Source of the DNA: Karalla daura
Lineage: Eukaryota; Chordata; Actinopteri; Chaetodontiformes; Leiognathidae
Reading direction: 5' to 3'
DNA: 64,000 nucleotides
Assembly: GCA_029224185.1 (NCBI GenBank)
Contig: CM055196.1
Location: forward strand, 11,633,509 to 11,697,508
Shown here: positions 52,741 to 64,000 of the stretch, piece by piece
Numbering within the stretch: position 1 is the stretch's first letter
Layout: every line of letters begins with the position of its first letter
Made by a program: the position numbers and the translations under genes
Notes under the pieces: model-generated
What the model was told of the DNA's origin: nothing
Database searches by the model: none
The model's input: the letters and a program-made list of their open reading frames with translations, nothing else

Positions 52741-53999
52741 TAAAGACAACCAGACCTGGAGATTCATCTATTTTCTTAAACCGCTTAAACGGTGTCGCAC
52801 GGAGCAAAGGCAGGGGAAACACCTTTTGTCCATCACACACTTACACACACACCTTTCAGTCATCAATCAAGCCTGCATGTTTTCAGTTCTTGAGATGTTA
52901 TGGATTATTATGCATCTATTATCACTGTATAGATCGGACGGCTGAGGAGCTACGAGGAAAGCAGCCTTGAGTTATTCCTGTCATCACCTCTCTCCTCAGC
53001 ATCAGTGTGTGTGTGCGTGCCCAACTTCTTCTGTTGATTCTTGAGACTGAAACAGGAGCCTGTCAGCGCCCTAAAATTATTTGCTGTGTGTGTCTCCACA
53101 TTGTGCTCATCCATCTCCTCCATCCTATTTTTTTGCTCTGCAGGTAGAAGATTCACTCTTCTTTTGTGCCCGGGAACACGCTGACTATATGTTAAACAAC
53201 TGCCAGTAACACGCCACAAATGTGTACGATGGAACAGGACTAGTTTGGTAATATGACACTGAAGCTCAAAGTGCAGCTAACAATCAAAGTATTCTCAAAT
53301 GGACAGAGTTAAAACAGGCTGAAAGCTATTTAAAAGCACTTAAACGTGTCTTTAAATAAATAAGAACACTACTTATGTAACATGAAACTAGTCATGATCA
53401 TATGCACATGGTGCACAAAGTAAACCCATGGATGTACTGACAGTTGTTGCATGGAAGATCATGTGGTAGGAAGCTCCTCCTCTGACAATAAATGACCTCT
53501 TTGTTAGGGCTGTTAGTCACAACAACTGGCCTACTTGTCATCAGTTCATTCAGAAAAATGGTCATTACTCTTTCTAAGTCCCGGGGTGAAATGTTCAGTT
53601 GTTTTGCCCGGTCTCACAGATAAACAGTGAATCATCATCTTCGATAAGCCAGAAAAGGTGTTTTTTTTTCACCTTGATAAAAGACCTTTAAAGGAGCTGA
53701 GAAAGTCTGCACAAAAGCCTCTAATTATCCGGAAGCAGCTTGCAGAGAAAGGAGATTCTACAGCAGGAACAGGTAGTTCCTCCGGTACAACAAACTGATT
53801 ATTTTTTATTCTCTAATCAGTATAATGTAAATTATAATTTTCTAATTCACAGACACACAAACTCTGAGACGAATGAGCCGTGGAGAGCAGGAGCTTATCT
53901 ATATGAGGAGGAGGTAATTAAAGAGATTGGAGGTTTACTCAGTAACTCCTGCTGAGCAGCTGGTCTACGGCAGATCAGGAGCGGCACATGGTGCATGGA

Positions 54000-54000
<1 letters not shown>

Positions 54001-54059
<59 letters not shown>

Positions 54060-54060
54060 G
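54001..54060. repeat. (GT)n microsatellite
   Basis: About 55 bp of uninterrupted GT followed by GCGTGTG. Confidence 0.97.
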
Positions 54061-54874
54061 TTGAACTCCACCTGCGGGCTGTGTACACACACAAAAGCGA
54101 CGTGATCCGCTTGACTGCTGCTAATGCGCCCAGCGGCATCTATCTCAGCCAAACAATACAGTCGCTGTTAAAGGTCCTGGATTAAAGAGCGACTCCTCTG
54201 ACTCCCATGGGTGATGCTGCTGCTGCTGCTGCTGCTGCGGCTACTGGCTGGCTGGGACACATTATCACTCACACGTCATTCAGGTTTGTCTTCTTCCCTG
54301 GCCCTCAAGTTTATCCAGAGCAAACAGCAGCTCTGTTTAATCACCGACAAGTTTGACAGGAAAGATAACATGACGAGGAAGTACAAACACCTTGATGCGC
54401 CTCTCCTTCTGAGGATGCGTCAAGAAGTTGCACTTCGGCGACACACAGCCAGGACCGAGGGGCGATCCTTTCAAAATAAGAGCCTGCGCGAGTCCTCACG
54501 ACCCTTTCTCCATCACCCACTGGTTTGTAGAGTCTACTAGGTCCAGCTGCTTTAATCATGCACACACAATGCACTGATCAGATGTAGTTTGGGGCTACGT
54601 TGCCCCTGAGCCACAGTTCAGTTCATAACTAGTGCTCAGACTCTCGTCTTGCCTGGTGGATCGCTTATATAGTTTCACTATGTCTTTTTTGAGATGTAGC
54701 AGGTCCCGACATTCATTTTCTCAATCATTTTGTATCTAAATTGTGTCATAGTTTTGTCTTCCAAGTGCACACAGCATACACTATGTTAGCATACACTGGA
54801 AAGGTCAACAGTCTATCACATGGCAACACACATACCAGTCATTCTCACATTTACAAGATTTACAAGGTCTCTTG

Positions 54875-54926
54875 AAACCTAAAAAGGTTTAGGTGTCCTG
54901 TCAGCCTACACATGCTGACAGGACAC
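54875..54926. repeat. Two adjacent short hairpins
   Basis: AAACCT-AAAA-AGGTTT at 54875-54890 is followed directly by GTGTCCTGTCAGC (54893-54905), an 8-nt loop, and its exact reverse complement GCTGACAGGACAC (54914-54926). Confidence 0.75.
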
Positions 54927-56007
54927 TTATGAAAGACTTATGAGGAGACACGAGGAAGCACTTGCAAATTAGATGATGCTATATAGAAGATAGATAGTGT
55001 TGTAAAACATTGTGCCTCAATTATTGTCACAATAGTCATTCTTTACTCCTGTGTATTCCAATACCTCAGATATAGTAGGCAACTGAGTATCTGTGAAGGG
55101 TGTTATCGTCACACTGTTGTAGATAGTGAGACAATGTTAGAATAATCCAATGTATATAAAACACACTTCTTCCACCAACCAATCTAACAGAATACATTAC
55201 AATGTAAGGCGTGTACCTTGTAGTCTGTAGTGGAATACATTTTAATATTAACCTTCCTAACAGTGTCGTTGTGAAGCACAATGATGACGCTTTATTGTGA
55301 AAGGGCAGAAGCTGCTTCCTGCAGATGTCCCCTCTCCGTCTATCAAGCTGAACCAGTCTGATTACATATTGCCGAGTGATTCAATCACACACCGCACACT
55401 TTGAGTCTTATGGTGTCCTACAGTTCATCCAAAAATAGCCTCTAATTAAAAAAGAAATTCACTTCCTCGTTCTTCTATGAAGAACAAGAAACAAGAGAAG
55501 ATGAAGGACACAAAGCGAGGATCCGGCTGCCCACACGCGCACACACACACACGTACACAAGCGAACACACACACACACACGTACACAAGCGAACACACAC
55601 ACACGCGCAGAAAGTAAAATACAGTAGTCACTGCTGACTGGGCTGAGAAATACGTACACATTGTCCACAGACCACCACAAATAACGCAGATAAACATCTC
55701 CGCCCTATGTGAACTTTAAAGGTTGAGGAGAGACTTAAACACATGACCTTCCGCCTCTACCACTGATACAACAACAACAAACGGACGTTTCAGTGTTAAA
55801 AACCAAGAGAGCAGACAACTTACCGTCTCAGCGAGGAACACAGGTCCCTCCGTGTGTGCGCATCCTTGAGCGTGTGCGTGTGCGCGTGCGTGCGTGTGTG
55901 TGAGTGTGCGTGTGCAGAGACAGAGCCTGTGTGATCTGCACACAACACAGCAGCACAACACAGAGTGATGTGGGAGGGAGGAGAAGGACAACACGTTAAC
56001 TGTCCTC

Positions 56008-56050
<43 letters not shown>

Positions 56051-56125
56051 GGGAGGGAGGCGGAGTGTAAGAGGGGGAGGAGGGAGGAGGAGGAGGAGGA
56101 GGAGGAGGAGGGAGGAGGAGGAGGG
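56008..56125. repeat. (GA)n and (GGA)n purine tract
   Basis: GA dinucleotides at 56009-56060, then GGA triplets at 56075-56122, all-purine on the plus strand apart from a few bases. A CA run follows at 56284-56316. Confidence 0.95.
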
Positions 56126-56281
56126 CGAGCACCTGCTCCACTGATCCTCCCTGGAGACTTGGATGGATGGAGAGGAGGAAGATGTGGCCCCAGACTGCTG
56201 ATAGCTCGCAGCCTGGACATGTTTACTGTCCACTGGAGACACTCAGATCTGTTCGAGTCAGCTCCTCCTGCTGCTCCACTG

Positions 56282-56318
<37 letters not shown>

Positions 56319-56319
56319 A

Positions 56320-57650
56320 GCAGCCTCATCTAAATGGCCATGATAACACCACCTGCATCGCCCTTTTGTGGACCATTTGATTAGAGGGGACCTCAAATGG
56401 TTTATCCCATTTCTCTGCTGCTAACATAGAAGCTATGGAACATTGGTTTCATCAGAAATGCCCCAGATGCTATTGTTATGATTATTACGGTCTGTTTCTG
56501 CACTAATCTGGCACCCTCTGATGCTTATCTGGCAACCACATAAACAAGCACAGAATCTGAAAAGGGATCAGATTTGAGGAAGAACCAGGAGAACCTACCG
56601 ACAGCTTTTATTGATTCCACCATTGGGAAATTTTAAGCAAAAAAGAAAAGTAATAAATAGGTTATTAAAAAGAGACAAGGAGGAAATTCACAGGATGTAA
56701 TGTTTTTCCCTACATGAATGAAGATGTGACTTTTGGACCTGCTGTCCAAACTGGGTTGTTGTTGTTCAAAACGGTAAAAGTGGTTTTACAGCCTAACTCT
56801 CCTATTAAAGTAACCTCCTCTTTTTATTTCCACCGACCTAATGGATCCAAGTCTGGTATTTACCCTTCCATTATTCGGTAAAATGAAGAATAAACCGGAA
56901 CATCCTGTTAGCTACATTGACGACAGTATGACCTTGCCCTAAGGTACATTTCTGATCTCCTCATTCCAGATTCCACTCAACATTTCCTCCGAGCCTCTAA
57001 TCTCAGCCTTTTATCCATCTCCTGTTCGGTCTACTAAATGAAAAGAGGTCGTGTCTTCATTGCTTCAGCCCCGTCCCTCAGATTTGTTGAATGGTTCGGT
57101 CTGTTTGTCTCCTGGCTTCTAAAAACTCATCTTTAGGGCAAGACTCTCCTCTTTACTGCCCTCCACTGCGGGTCCTGCTCTGGTAGATCTTTTATCTGTT
57201 TTATCTGCTCCATCCTTCTGTCTGTCAGTGTATTGTTTTATATTTTAGTATATTTGTTTTATTCACTTTTACCTTCTCCTGTGCATGTGCGGAGCACTTT
57301 GTGCGACACTCCGTAACACTCTGCGTTTAAGAAGTGCCAGATAAATAAATAAACCTGAGTTGCTCGGCGTGGATTTGTCAGAGCTTTTTCACTTAAAACC
57401 AGCTGCCTGCTGCAACTGCAAACGACGCCGCTGAGGGCTGTGAACCCCGCACAGTAAAGCTGGCAGCGGTAAAGCCAAAGCATCCAGCTGAAATACTCTA
57501 ACAGGGAGTCGGGAGCAGAGGTTTCCAACGGGAACGCCGCTCCCGGAGTCCTTGAGTAAACTCACTTGAGTTTTTCTGACAGCGGAGTGAGTAATCACTA
57601 TGTTTCTCATCCTCACCTCACGTTAAATTCTGCAAATACTCGCTCACAAG
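56320..57650. other. Unique-looking non-coding sequence
   Basis: No exon or repeat family is recognised. A short AAAT run and polyadenylation-like sequence lie near 57340. Confidence 0.4.
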
Positions 57651-57654
57651 GATC

Positions 57655-57905
57655 ATCCGTCCATCCATCATCCGGCGCGTTTGCTGTACGGGCGGGGAGA
57701 GGGAATCCACCCTGGACAGGTCTCCGGTCCATCACACCACTCACTCTCACATTCACACCTACAGGGAGACATCAGAGTCTCCAGACAAACTCAAATGAGC
57801 ATGTTTTTAGACTGTGGGGAGAAACCCATGCAGTCATATGTGGAGAACATGCAAACTCAACCTACTCAACCTTCTTTGAGCCGTCTTACTGTGGGGCAAC
57901 AGCAC
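57655..57905 (-). repeat. Teleost interspersed repeat, reverse copy
   Basis: Reads in reverse as the common fish repeat. It has GGTCTCCGGTCCATCACACC, CACTCACTCTCACATTCACA, GACTCTGATG-like and GCATGTTCTCC elements in the expected order. Confidence 0.65.
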
Positions 57906-58508
57906 TGTGGACGAAACCCTGAGAGGATCGTCACATCTGAATGCCCATACTGTATCTGTGAATAGGCCCCATACACCAGCACCTGGTCTTCATTAAACAC
58001 ACTGTATGCAGCATCAAGTTAGAAACATACATTAACATTCATCTGTCATCATGCCATATCAGCCTCCACTGCCTGCTTCATTTAGTCCAATTTTTCAACA
58101 TGTCCCCTGGGCCCGTTGTCCGTCTGTCTCTCCGTCTCCCCGTCTCTCTCTTTCTCCCTTTCTTGATCCTTCATCCCTTCATCTCCTCCATCCCTCTCTC
58201 TCTCTGTCTCTCTCTCTCTTCCCTCTCTCGCCGCCCAAGCAGCTGCTCCACTTTGCAGCTATTTAACAGCTGTTTTGCATCGATTTGCGCTTCCGAGTGC
58301 AGATTTCTACCTTGTCCGTCCTCCTCCTCCTCCTCCTCCTCCTCCCTTTTACTTTTCATTTCTCTCCGTCTTCCTATCTCCTTCCTCCTTCCCTTCCTCT
58401 TGCATTTCTAAGATGCCAGCAGCACAGTTACACCAAACAGCCTTGATGTTTTCCTCAATGAATTGACTGTCTCCTTCAAGTCTTTCCCCAAGATCCATTC
58501 ACTGATGA

Positions 58509-58510
58509 AA

Positions 58511-58562
<52 letters not shown>
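58509..58562. repeat. (CA)n microsatellite
   Basis: About 52 bp of uninterrupted CA. A (TCC)n run lies nearby at 58320-58346. Confidence 0.97.
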
Positions 58563-58565
<3 letters not shown>

Positions 58566-58785
58566 TCACGCATACACCCTAACAGGCACCCACATTTGTA
58601 CACACATGCGCGCAGATTAGCGGCCCCCCTACCTCCCTACTTTTCTCTCTGTGGAAACAACAAGTACTGAAGGAAGCAACGGAGAAGAAAAGAAAAAAGT
58701 GAGGCTCCCCTCTAATCCCCAAATCCCTCTCTCTTGTACTCAAACCCACACAAGAAAGAAAAGAGGGGGGAGTGAACACAAATTG

Positions 58786-58832
58786 TGTGTGTCTTTGTAT
58801 TTGTGTGTACGTGTATGTGTATGTGTGTGTGT

Positions 58833-58923
<91 letters not shown>

Positions 58924-59042
58924 CGTCTGCAGAGACTAGTGTAGCCTGACATGATTTATGGTTTGGCTGTGCACTGCAGGCAGACACGCTCAGTTTTCTC
59001 TGAGGTGGGTGTCTCACCTCCATCCTTTGTGACCTACACTGG

Positions 59043-59091
<49 letters not shown>

Positions 59092-59250
59092 TGTGTGTGT
59101 GTTTGTCTGAGGAAGAGGGAAGGAGAGAGACTGTAAAATGTACACATGAGCTTCTATGTACCCAACTGCAGGTGCAGGAAAGAGAAGATAAACTCCATGG
59201 AACATGTGCTGCTCTGTTTATGTGTGTGTCCCTGGTAATGTGTGTGTGTG

Positions 59251-59293
<43 letters not shown>
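58786..59293. repeat. Cluster of three long (GT)n tracts
   Basis: GT tracts at 58786-58923 (with TATGT interruptions), 59044-59102 and 59238-59292 within about 500 bp. Frames over them are repeat artefacts. Confidence 0.97.
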
Positions 59294-59296
<3 letters not shown>

Positions 59297-59520
59297 GCCA
59301 GGGTCAAAGCGCACAGCGGTGTGTATCCTCCAGGTGGGTTCGACTTGGCTGTGGACTGTAGGATCCCCCATTAAGCAGCGTGTAAAAGAGGCCAAGCACA
59401 GAGGCCATTATGAACTCTGGCAGTAATAGCTCCAGGAATCTTATTGCCTCTGGAGACCTGGTCATTAGCCTATTCCTCTCTCATAAAGTCCTCTATCCAT
59501 CACACACGCAAGCATACACA
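59294..59520. other. Low-repeat island, possible regulatory element
   Basis: Unique sequence between microsatellites with CCATTATGAACTCTGGCAG and AATCTTATTGCCTCTGGAGA. There is no coding potential that I trust. It is listed as a candidate conserved non-coding element by texture only. Confidence 0.2.
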
Positions 59521-61122
59521 CATTTATATGCAGACGCAGCCACATGCAAACACACACACACACACACGCACACACATACACACAGTTTGTCTCAGACTCC
59601 TGCTTTCGTCCTCTGTCTATTCATCTAAGGCGAGGAGTACATGAACAATCCACCAAGACATCCACAGATGTCTAAAAAAAAACACACAAATACACATAGA
59701 GACACACTAGCACACACACACACACACAGATGCTCATTTACAAAAGCAGCCAGGCATAATATCAGCCATGAACCCAAACTGATGATTATTTAAATGTATT
59801 CCTCCCTCCCCATCCAGTGAAAGTGAGACGCCTGTTAGCTGTGGTCAGGTAGGAGATTACAAACAGAAACACAGTCACATACAATGGAGCTACGTGGCTG
59901 GACTAGCATTATAATGGCAGTTAAACGCACCTTTTACACACACACACACACATGTGCATACATACACTCAGTAGCCAGATTTATTGGCATTTCAGAGGGT
60001 GATGCAAACTGCAGAAGCAACAAGGAGGTGAGGACCCATTTTATCCTCAGGCGCATACATGCACACGCACACACACGCACACACACACACACACACGCAC
60101 ACACACACACACACAAACACAATCACTAGTGTCTCACCAAACAGCCCCGAACATGTATTTACTTTCACCTCTGCAAACACATATAAGCTCACACCCTCAA
60201 AGTACACACGCTACAGCCACTCAGGTTTTAATACAGGCACGTGTGTGCCCTCCCAACACACACGCTCATGCACACACACGCACATGCACACACACACACA
60301 CACAGTACATTGTGTTCCAGCACACACAAAGCAAAGGGAGTCCAGAGAGGAAAGATACCTGGGGATGGAGACACATTGGCAAAGGTAATGCTGGAGTCAG
60401 TCACTCTGTCCTAAGGCAAAGCACACACACACACACACAGCCACAGACACACACACAGGCACACACACACACACATTGCTGTAAAGATAAGCACTAATCC
60501 TGTTTATTACCTCCTCCCTCTCTGCTCTCCCTCTCTTTTTCATTTTATCTCTCTCATTTTCCCTCTCTCTCTCTCTCTCTCCCGTCTTCTCTTATTTTTC
60601 CTGTCTCTGCTCCTCAAGCCTGTTCCAGCAGCGTGCATGTACACACACACAGTCTCACACACACACAGATACACACACACATACAAAGCCATGTTTCCAT
60701 CACTTTTCGGGAACATAACACAGGCTTACCCCACCCATAACCATCAGGGCTGCTTCCAAAACCCTAACATTTTAAGATTGACATCATGGGGACTCGTGTT
60801 TGGTCCCCATAACGAGGGCGAGACCCCGCGGTGTGACTGAGTAAACATAATGTGAGTAACACATACACACACACACAGGCGCACACACCTTTTTGTGCAC
60901 GCACAGACACGCGCTCTCACATTGTCAGTTTACTCCTGTGATGTTTGTTGGCCTGGGGCTGAGACGAGGAAACAGGGAGGGGAGTGTTGATGTGTGCTGC
61001 TCTTTTCCAGCTCCAGCTCTGTTCACGTCCTGCAGAGAGAATTACCTTCCCTTTGTCTGTGTGAAGGGGCCGCTGCCTTTACCATCTGTGCAGCGGATAC
61101 AGTGGCAGGCAGGCATATGCGT

Positions 61123-61165
<43 letters not shown>
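59521..61165. repeat. CA/GT microsatellite-rich stretch
   Basis: CA runs at about 59551-59585, 59710-59728, 59936-59952, 60060-60120, 60270-60305, 60420-60475 and 60640-60685, then GT at 61119-61163. Interspersed unique sequence shows no exon. Confidence 0.85.
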
Positions 61166-61497
61166 TGTGTCTGCGCAGCACATAATCATCCAAGAAAAGA
61201 CATTTCAGGGGCATTAAGACCTCACGGATACAATATGAGATTAAAGTCGAGGTAAATTGCAACATTTCAAGTCTTCCAAATGTAACATTATGGTGATTTA
61301 AATTGCATAGAGTTGGTTCAGTTGTCATGAAATGTCTATGATTCACATTTACAACCTTCAACATATTCATGAGATTCATGATTTTGCATATGTAATCAAT
61401 TACTTTAATCGTTTCTAGCCTGTTTTCTGTTTTTTGTGCTCTAAATGTATTTTTGTGATACATTTTCCTCGTTTCCTTCCTTTCTCCAAAAGTTTAG

Positions 61498-61650
61498 CTG
61501 CACAGAGTGGTTAGCACTGTTGCATCGCAGCAAAAGGGTCCTTGGTTCAAATCCCTATCGAGCTAAAGGCATTTCTCCGTGGAGTGGCCTGTTCTTCCTG
61601 TGTTTGCATGTCAAAACCTGCATGTTTACTTCAATTGCAGACTTTAAATT
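61498..61650 (+). repeat. tRNA-derived SINE-like repeat
   Basis: Starts AGAGTGGTTAGCACTGTTGC (A-box region), then GGTTCAAATCC (B-box-like). It continues into TTCTTCCTGTGTTTGCATGT, the usual order of the teleost repeat. Confidence 0.65.
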
Positions 61651-62878
61651 ACAAAGTGGGTAAAATAATATATGTATAAATGGATTGATCACAGCCTTCT
61701 TAGCTGGTCTCTGGTCCCCTTAATAAAACTGCCATTGGATTTCTTATTGCTGACAAGACCAGAACCGGTGTTAGTCACTGTCTCTCACTTCTTTACACTT
61801 CCTCCAGCCTGTGCGTGCTGTGGAAGTAATTCCCTCTAACAGCTGGACACTGGAGTTTTTAGCAAGTGTTACTTAAACAGGAGTAAAGTGTGCATTTGTT
61901 TGGTCTATTTTCAACTGCAGATTAAAGCACATTTTGTGCTCTACTGAGTGCACACAGTGCTCATTAAGGAGCAAAGTTTTTGGACAACAATGGAGCGTAA
62001 TGGCACAGATGAATAAGCTGAACCGAGCTCACGAAGTCAATACTTCATATAACTCGATTTTTGTGTTTTCATGCAACACCCACTCAGACAAGAAAACCAC
62101 AGAATACTTCCAGCCTTATCCTTTGTGCTGAGCTGCGTACTTTTGATGTGGAATAACTGTAAGAAATAAAAACAGCAACGTACACCAAATTTACAAAAGT
62201 AACATATTATAGGGATGTTAGATGGAACAGGATGGATTCTTATTGCATTTCTCAATGATGGATGTATTTATTTTTTAAGAAGTGGTAAAAAAAAAAGTGG
62301 TAAGAGTCAATCACGTCCCACTTTTTTTTCCTTTCCAGGCATGAAAATGTACATATGTAGCAGAGATGTTTGTTTCTGTGGTTTGTTTGTGTCACCCTGC
62401 TTTTGATTCTCTGATTCTTCTTTGTGCCTCCCTAAAGTTTGTGTGTTTTAACATCTCCAAATAACCATTATTCATTCACTCACATCTCATATCTTATATC
62501 TGAGCACCTGTCTGCAGTTTGTTGCAGTTTTCCAAAGGACTACAAAACTACAAACCAAATGGCACATAACACCCAAGGAGTTCGTGAACCTGTGGGCAAA
62601 CTCTTCAACAGATTAACCACACAGACAGTCACATGTGTCTGCTTTCATCTGTTTCACTTTCATGTTTCCTCCTTCATTCCAATACTCCTCCTCTCACTTA
62701 TCCTGTCAGCCAACTCTCTGTCTTCCTTCTCCTCCTCCTCCTCTTCTCAAACTGTCCTCATTTGTTCATCCCTTCTTTCCTTCTCACTTCCTAATCTCAT
62801 CTCAATATTTCTTCCTCTCCTTCTCTGTCTTCTCTCTCTGTCTCATCATGTCCCCCCTCCTCCTTCCTCATCCTCACT

Positions 62879-62879
62879 T

Positions 62880-62913
<34 letters not shown>

Positions 62914-62942
62914 TCTCTCTCCCTCTCTCTCTCTCTCTCCAG
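62879..62942. repeat. (CT)n tract
   Basis: About 60 bp of CT with few interruptions, at the end of a broader pyrimidine-rich region from about 62690. Confidence 0.95.
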
Positions 62943-62964
62943 ATGGGTGGCAGAGGAGCAGCTT

Positions 62965-63095
62965 GCTGTGGTCAGGCCAATTATTTACATAATTATGATC
63001 TCCCACTTAACCACATGATCCCTTACCTGGGCGTGGGCAATTAAAGCCGGCATCATTATGCAGATTATGCAAATACAGTCAGAAGCGGAACAAGG
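62965..63095. promoter_or_regulatory. Candidate conserved non-coding element
   Basis: AT-rich unique block with several homeodomain and POU-type cores: TAATTATG, CAATTAAAG, TTATGCAGATTATGCAAAT (which includes the octamer ATGCAAAT). The texture resembles vertebrate conserved enhancers. It is inferred, not tested. Confidence 0.3.
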
Positions 63096-63717
63096 TGGCG
63101 AGAGATCACACATGAGCAAACACGTGCCCTGTAACAGTGTGTGTGTGTATGTGCGTGTGTGTGTGCGTGTGTGTGTGCCAGAGGCTACATTTGTCTGTAC
63201 CAGAATGTGGAAACATATTTGACAGCTTCCTGATTTGTTAATTGTATGCCGTTGTTGTTATTTTTTTTTCTTGTTGCCACTTGCTGTCCACAAACTGTCT
63301 GCGTGTCAGACACCAGCCGCTCTGCAGATGTACCTCCACAGGGTGGTGCATGCTGGGATATGCTTCGTGGGAACCAGGTTGAGCAATACTCAACCAAGTC
63401 ATCAACCTCGACATAAAGGCATGCGAGTTTTTGTCTGAGGTGTTCAAACCATTTTAAGAAATTGCATCAGAAAAACTCCACAGCAGCATGTCTTTCCATA
63501 AAGCGCTTCTCACTCTCAGGACTCGGTGGTTTTCATTGTCAACAGTTTGTTCGAGGCGGTTTCCTTTTGACAAATATCTAACATAGTATATTGAAAACAA
63601 GGTCTTGATCGTAGTAATGATAATTTTATTCGTGGAGTCAAAAACACTAAACTCTTTTTGTTTTAATCACGCCATGACACAAGATTCCTTCTAATCAAAG
63701 GTTTCATTTCAGTACTG

Positions 63718-63995
63718 GTGAGACTTTGTGGTATTGTGGTGTCACCTCCCAACAAGAGGGACCTGGGCTTGACCCCCAGCCAGGCTGAGGGCTTGTCTGT
63801 GCGGTGTTTAGATTTTGCATGCTCTCCCCATTTGTGTGCGTTTTCTCTGGATACTCCAGTTTCCTTCCCAGTTCAAGCATGCATGTTTAGGTCGACTGGA
63901 GACTCTAAATCGCCCCTAGGTGTAAGTGTGAGGCGTGTGTGTGTGTGTGTGTGTGCATGTGAGTGATGGACTAGTGACCTACAAAGCTGGTAAGA
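63718..63995 (+). repeat. Teleost interspersed repeat at window edge
   Basis: Contains GACCTGGGCTTGACCCCCAG, TTTTGCATGCTCTCCCC, GCATGCATGTTTAGG, GACTCTAAATCGCCCCTAGG and a GT run, in the order of the common fish repeat. It probably continues past the window end. Confidence 0.75.
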
Positions 63996-64000
63996 TAATG

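Larger units (their letters stand above)
52741..55700. other. Repeat-bearing non-coding sequence
   Basis: Holds degraded teleost repeat pieces (about 52770-52850, 54790-54850), GT at 54001-54060, a CTG run at 54213-54238, two short hairpins at 54875-54926 and CA/CG runs at 55538-55610. The frame at 54211-54540 starts inside the CTG repeat and has no recognisable domain. Confidence 0.45.

Noticed and set aside
54211..54540. 109-codon frame starting with a leucine run that could look like a signal peptide
   Set aside because: The leucines come from a CTG microsatellite; the rest resembles no family and lacks gene context.
58712..59395. 227-codon frame of His-Thr repeats
   Set aside because: Pure artefact of CA/GT dinucleotide repeats.
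59806..59850. Exon-like stretch with polypyrimidine-AG before and AG|GTAGGA after
   Set aside because: Only about 30 bp, on the plus strand opposite to gse1, no protein match; likely chance.

Overview
The window is nuclear DNA from a ray-finned fish, most likely a percomorph teleost. The reasons are short introns with GT-AG splice sites, dense CA/GT microsatellites, teleost-style SINE and LINE remnants, and proteins that read as fish orthologues of vertebrate genes. No bacterial or viral gene set is present. All gene models below were read by eye from splice sites and remembered vertebrate proteins; no alignment was run.

Six protein-coding genes are present. From left to right: nfat5 (+, 5' end outside the window, CDS to 9401, long 3'UTR to about 13640); nudt7 (-, 14127-14974); an HPRT1-like gene, probably hprt1l (-, 16070-20727); psmd7 (-, 22625-26684); dynlrb2 (+, 28228-29780); and gse1 (-, 34042-46568, with a further 5' exon implied upstream). 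NFAT5, PSMD7, NUDT7, DYNLRB2 and GSE1 all lie on human 16q22-q24, so this is a conserved syntenic block. The HPRT paralogue inside it is the unusual member, because human HPRT1 is on the X.

The genes are functionally unrelated neighbours. They comprise an osmotic-stress transcription factor, a peroxisomal CoA diphosphatase, a purine-salvage enzyme paralogue, a 19S proteasome lid subunit, a dynein light chain and a CoREST/HDAC-associated scaffold. nfat5 and nudt7 converge at about 13.7 kb, and dynlrb2 and gse1 converge at about 32.4 kb. psmd7 and dynlrb2 diverge from a 1.5-kb interval.

The most unusual part is 29.7-32.2 kb. The terminal exon of dynlrb2, its splice acceptor and part of its 3'UTR occur three times in tandem, with a LINE fragment inserted into the third unit. 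Other points of note are an Asp-to-Glu change at the catalytic-base position of the HPRT paralogue, a GC-AG intron in nudt7, an X-box-like motif in dynlrb2 intron 1, gse1 exons whose donors abut long CA tracts, and a greatly expanded Q-rich region in nfat5.

From 46.6 kb to 64 kb I find no convincing coding exon. It looks like a long 5' intron or upstream region of gse1, packed with GT/CA, CT/GA and GGA tracts and interspersed repeats. A few low-repeat islands there could be enhancers or an alternative promoter.
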